From an uncultured Planctomycetota bacterium (lineage in GTDB: Bacteria; Planctomycetota; UBA1135; GCA-002686595), in contig CAIYPP010000125.1 in assembly GCA_903928115.1 (NCBI GenBank), positions 1-64,000 on the forward strand: a stretch of 64,000 bases of DNA, given 5' to 3'. Numbering within the stretch: the stretch's first letter is position 1; every line of letters begins with the position of its first letter. The position numbers were made by a program, and so were the translations under genes. Of the stretch, positions 62,007 through 64,000 are shown piece after piece. The notes beneath the pieces were generated by a model. It ran no database searches and was not told the origin of the DNA. It was given only the letters and a program-made list of their open reading frames with translations.

Positions 62007-63137
62007 ATGAAGCACCACTCGCTCCCCCGACTGCTCCTCGCACTCGCCGCACTCGCTTCCTGCACGCAAGCGCCGCCGTCCGTTCCGGCGTCGAAGCCGA
62101 GCGTCTCGACCGCTGTGGTGCAGTCACGCTCCATCGAGATGCCGGTGAGCTTCATCGCGCAAACGCGCGCAAATCGCCGCGTCGAGATCCGCTCGCGCGT
62201 CGCTGGAGCACTGGTGAAGCAGGAGTACGTCGGCGGACAGAAAGTGCAAGCGGGGCAGCTCTTGCACGAGATCGATCGCCGGCCTTTCGAAGCGGCGCTG
62301 GTTTCGGCCAAGGCGCAGCTGGAGCAGGCGCAAGCCAAGCGAGCGGATGCGGATCTGGCTGTCCAGCGTAAGACGGCTCTCGTGGCGGCCGATGCCGCGG
62401 CGCAGAAGGAACTCGACGACGCGCGCTCCGCGCTGAGGAATGCCCAAGCGCAGGTCGACATCGCGGAGTCCGGCGTCCAGCGCGCCCAGCTCGATCTGGA
62501 ATACACGCGTCTGGCGGCGCCCTTCGATGGTCGCGTGGGCAGGGAGCAGCGCGACGTCGGTTCGCTGGTGGACGCCGGCTCGAACTCGCTGCTCACCTTC
62601 GTGCAAGAGACCGATCCGATCCTCGTCACCTTTCGCATCAGTGAGAACCAGCTGCTCGAGTGGAGGCGCAGCGTCGAGCTCGGATTGCTGGCCACCGTCG
62701 GACCCGACGAGCTGCGCGTCGCAGTAGAGACGCTCGACGGCGTCCGGCATCCCGACGTAGGCGTGCTGAGCTTCCGCGCGATCGAGATCGATCCCGCGAC
62801 AGGCACTGGCGAGGTCAATGCGCGCATTCCGAACAAGGACGAGCGCCTCCTGCCTGGTCAGTTCGTGCACGCAGTGCTTCTCGGCCTCAGCCGGCCTCAG
62901 GTCATCACGGTCCCGCAGCGCGCTGTCGTGATCTCGTCGAGCGGTGCCACTGTCTACGTCCGCGAGCAGGGCAAGGCGACGGCGCGTCCGGTGGTGCTCG
63001 GAGATTGGGTCGGGGGAGAGTGGTTGATCGAAGAAGGCCTGAAAGAGGGCGAAGAGTTGATCGTCGAGGGCGTGCAGCGCATTCGACCAGGTTCCGAGGT
63101 CACGGTCGTCTCCGCGAACGCCGTGAAAGCGAACTAG
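62007..63137 (+). CDS. RND efflux membrane-fusion protein (AcrA/MexA-like)
   Basis: 376 residues. The signal LLLALAALASCTQ has lipobox LASC. A lipoyl-like half (VEIRSRVAGALVKQEYVGGQ), a coiled-coil hairpin (LEQAQAKRADADLAVQRK, ELDDARSALRNAQAQVDIAE), and beta barrel (PFDGRVGREQRDVGSLVDAG; LPGQFVHAVLLGLSRPQVI) follow in the usual order. It links the outer-membrane factor to the pump. Ten bases separate it from the pump gene. Confidence 0.94.
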   Translation: MKHHSLPRLLLALAALASCTQAPPSVPASKPSVSTAVVQSRSIEMPVSFIAQTRANRRVEIRSRVAGALVKQEYVGGQKVQAGQLLHEIDRRPFEAALVSAKAQLEQAQAKRADADLAVQRKTALVAADAAAQKELDDARSALRNAQAQVDIAESGVQRAQLDLEYTRLAAPFDGRVGREQRDVGSLVDAGSNSLLTFVQETDPILVTFRISENQLLEWRRSVELGLLATVGPDELRVAVETLDGVRHPDVGVLSFRAIEIDPATGTGEVNARIPNKDERLLPGQFVHAVLLGLSRPQVITVPQRAVVISSSGATVYVREQGKATARPVVLGDWVGGEWLIEEGLKEGEELIVEGVQRIRPGSEVTVVSANAVKAN

Positions 63138-63147
63138 GTCTACCGCG

Positions 63148-64000
63148 ATGCTCTCCAAGTTCTTCGTCGACCGTCCCATCTTCGCGACGGTGCTGTCGCT
63201 GTTGATCGTGCTGCTCGGCAGCCTCGCGATCGCGACGCTGCCCATCGCGCAGTTCCCTCCGATCACTCCGCCGACCGTGCGCATTCGCGCGACCTATCCC
63301 GGGGCCAGCGCGGAGACGGTGGCGCAGGCGCTCGCCGCGCCGATCGAGCAGCAGCTCTCGGGAACGCGAAATCTCCTCTATTTCGCGTCACAGTGCACGA
63401 ACGACGGTCAGCTGCTGACCACGGCCACGTTCGAGATCGGCACCGATCAAGACATGGCGGCCGTCGACGTTCAAAACCGCGTCAAGCTCGCCGAGCCCAA
63501 GCTGCCGCAAGAGGCGCTGCGACAGGGCATCGTGGTCCAGAAGACCTCGACAGACATGCTGATGGTGATCGCGCTGCAGAGCAGCGATCCGCGCTACGAC
63601 GAGGTGTTCCTGTCGAACTATGCGACGGCCAACATCGTCGACAACTTGAAGCGCGTCCCCGGAGCCGGCGACGTCGTCTGCTTCGGAGCCAAGGACTACT
63701 CCATGCGCGTGTGGGTCGACCCGGATCGACTCTCGCAGAAGGGGATGACCGTCGCGGACGTTCGCGCTGCGATCGCCGAGCAGAACGGCCTGTACGCCGC
63801 AGGGCGCGTCGGACAGGAGCCGAACGAGGGCGACGTCGAGCTCACCATCCCGGTGACCACCCGCGGCCGTCTCGAGACGCCGGAGGAGTTCGGCGAGATC
63901 GTGCTGCGCGCGAACTTGGATGGCTCCTACGTGCGCGTGCGCGACGTGGCGCGCGTCGAGCTCGGCTCCCAGAGCTACGACCTGTTCGGTCGTCTCGACG
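63148..64000 (+). CDS. RND efflux pump, AcrB/MexB (HAE1) family, 5' part only
   Basis: The first 284 codons of an inner-membrane proton-driven pump. MLSKFFVDRPIFATVLSLLI is the family's start, with LPIAQFPPITPPTVRI, TYPGASAETVAQALAAPIEQ and DVQNRVKLAEPKLP of the porter domain following. The transmembrane proton-relay Asp pair lies beyond the window. Translation continues to base 64000 without a stop. ATG 63148 is 10 bases after the fusion-protein stop. Confidence 0.96.
   Translation, partial: MLSKFFVDRPIFATVLSLLIVLLGSLAIATLPIAQFPPITPPTVRIRATYPGASAETVAQALAAPIEQQLSGTRNLLYFASQCTNDGQLLTTATFEIGTDQDMAAVDVQNRVKLAEPKLPQEALRQGIVVQKTSTDMLMVIALQSSDPRYDEVFLSNYATANIVDNLKRVPGAGDVVCFGAKDYSMRVWVDPDRLSQKGMTVADVRAAIAEQNGLYAAGRVGQEPNEGDVELTIPVTTRGRLETPEEFGEIVLRANLDGSYVRVRDVARVELGSQSYDLFGRLD

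Overview
This is 64 kb of very GC-rich, tightly packed bacterial chromosome with about 54 protein genes, two tRNA genes, one riboswitch and several hairpin terminators. I see no insertion sequence, prophage, integrase, attachment site, CRISPR array or replication origin, and no gene-free gap reaches 300 bases. The mix suggests a Gram-negative-type cell, probably a planctomycete-like bacterium: LolC/LolD and RND/outer-membrane-factor genes imply two membranes, and there are FG-GAP/ASPIC and TPR secreted proteins, lipobox proteins, a PilV/PilW/PilX-like pseudopilin set, an archaeal-type aspartate-semialdehyde dehydrogenase and large TPR membrane proteins. The phylum is an inference from gene style; no rRNA is present to confirm it.

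Layout. 1-4.5 kb: PLP homeostasis protein (partial), tilS, then gap-pgk with a strong terminator. 4.5-9.7 kb: a GT-C-like membrane protein with TPRs, rpe, accD, and a thioredoxin-fold protein whose reading frame passes through a UGA in the active site (UGPC). A GGUC-tetraloop hairpin just downstream marks this as a selenoprotein that ordinary gene calling would split in two. 9.7-14.7 kb: methyltransferase, FAD-dependent dehydrogenase, panB, four-S1-domain RNA-binding protein. 14.8-18.7 kb: pseudopilin operon ending in a HEAT-repeat gene. 19-24.6 kb: asd, an SDR, an amidohydrolase lipoprotein, OsmC and an unrecognised secreted protein. 24.6-27.6 kb: cobalamin riboswitch and a B12 ABC importer (btuF-btuC-btuD), all overlapping. 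27.5-33.2 kb: cytochrome c, two large membrane proteins and a B12-binding radical SAM enzyme. 33.4-41.5 kb: xseB-ispA-dxs-nadK (isoprenoid precursor cluster), lolC-lolD, lysS, tRNA-Ala(GGC). 41.7-48.9 kb: leuS, GT-C-like protein, short RNase R-type nuclease, cupredoxin-like lipoprotein and a urate-oxidase-N-like membrane protein, mostly translationally coupled. 48.9-51.8 kb: FG-GAP/ASPIC protein with TPR partner, tRNA-Arg(UCG).

52-57.6 kb holds the most unusual operon. An RsbW-like anti-sigma kinase, a membrane-anchored tandem-duplicated TrpX-type substrate-binding protein, a STAS-domain protein with an unrecognised large C-terminal region, a permease and an ATPase all run in one direction with 1-4 base overlaps or tiny gaps. 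This looks like a partner-switching phosphorelay built into an ABC importer. 57.8-64 kb: small lipoprotein, ion channel, UreH/NicO-type metal transporter with a His-rich loop, outer-membrane protein, and an RND efflux operon (outer-membrane factor, membrane-fusion protein, pump; the pump runs off the end).
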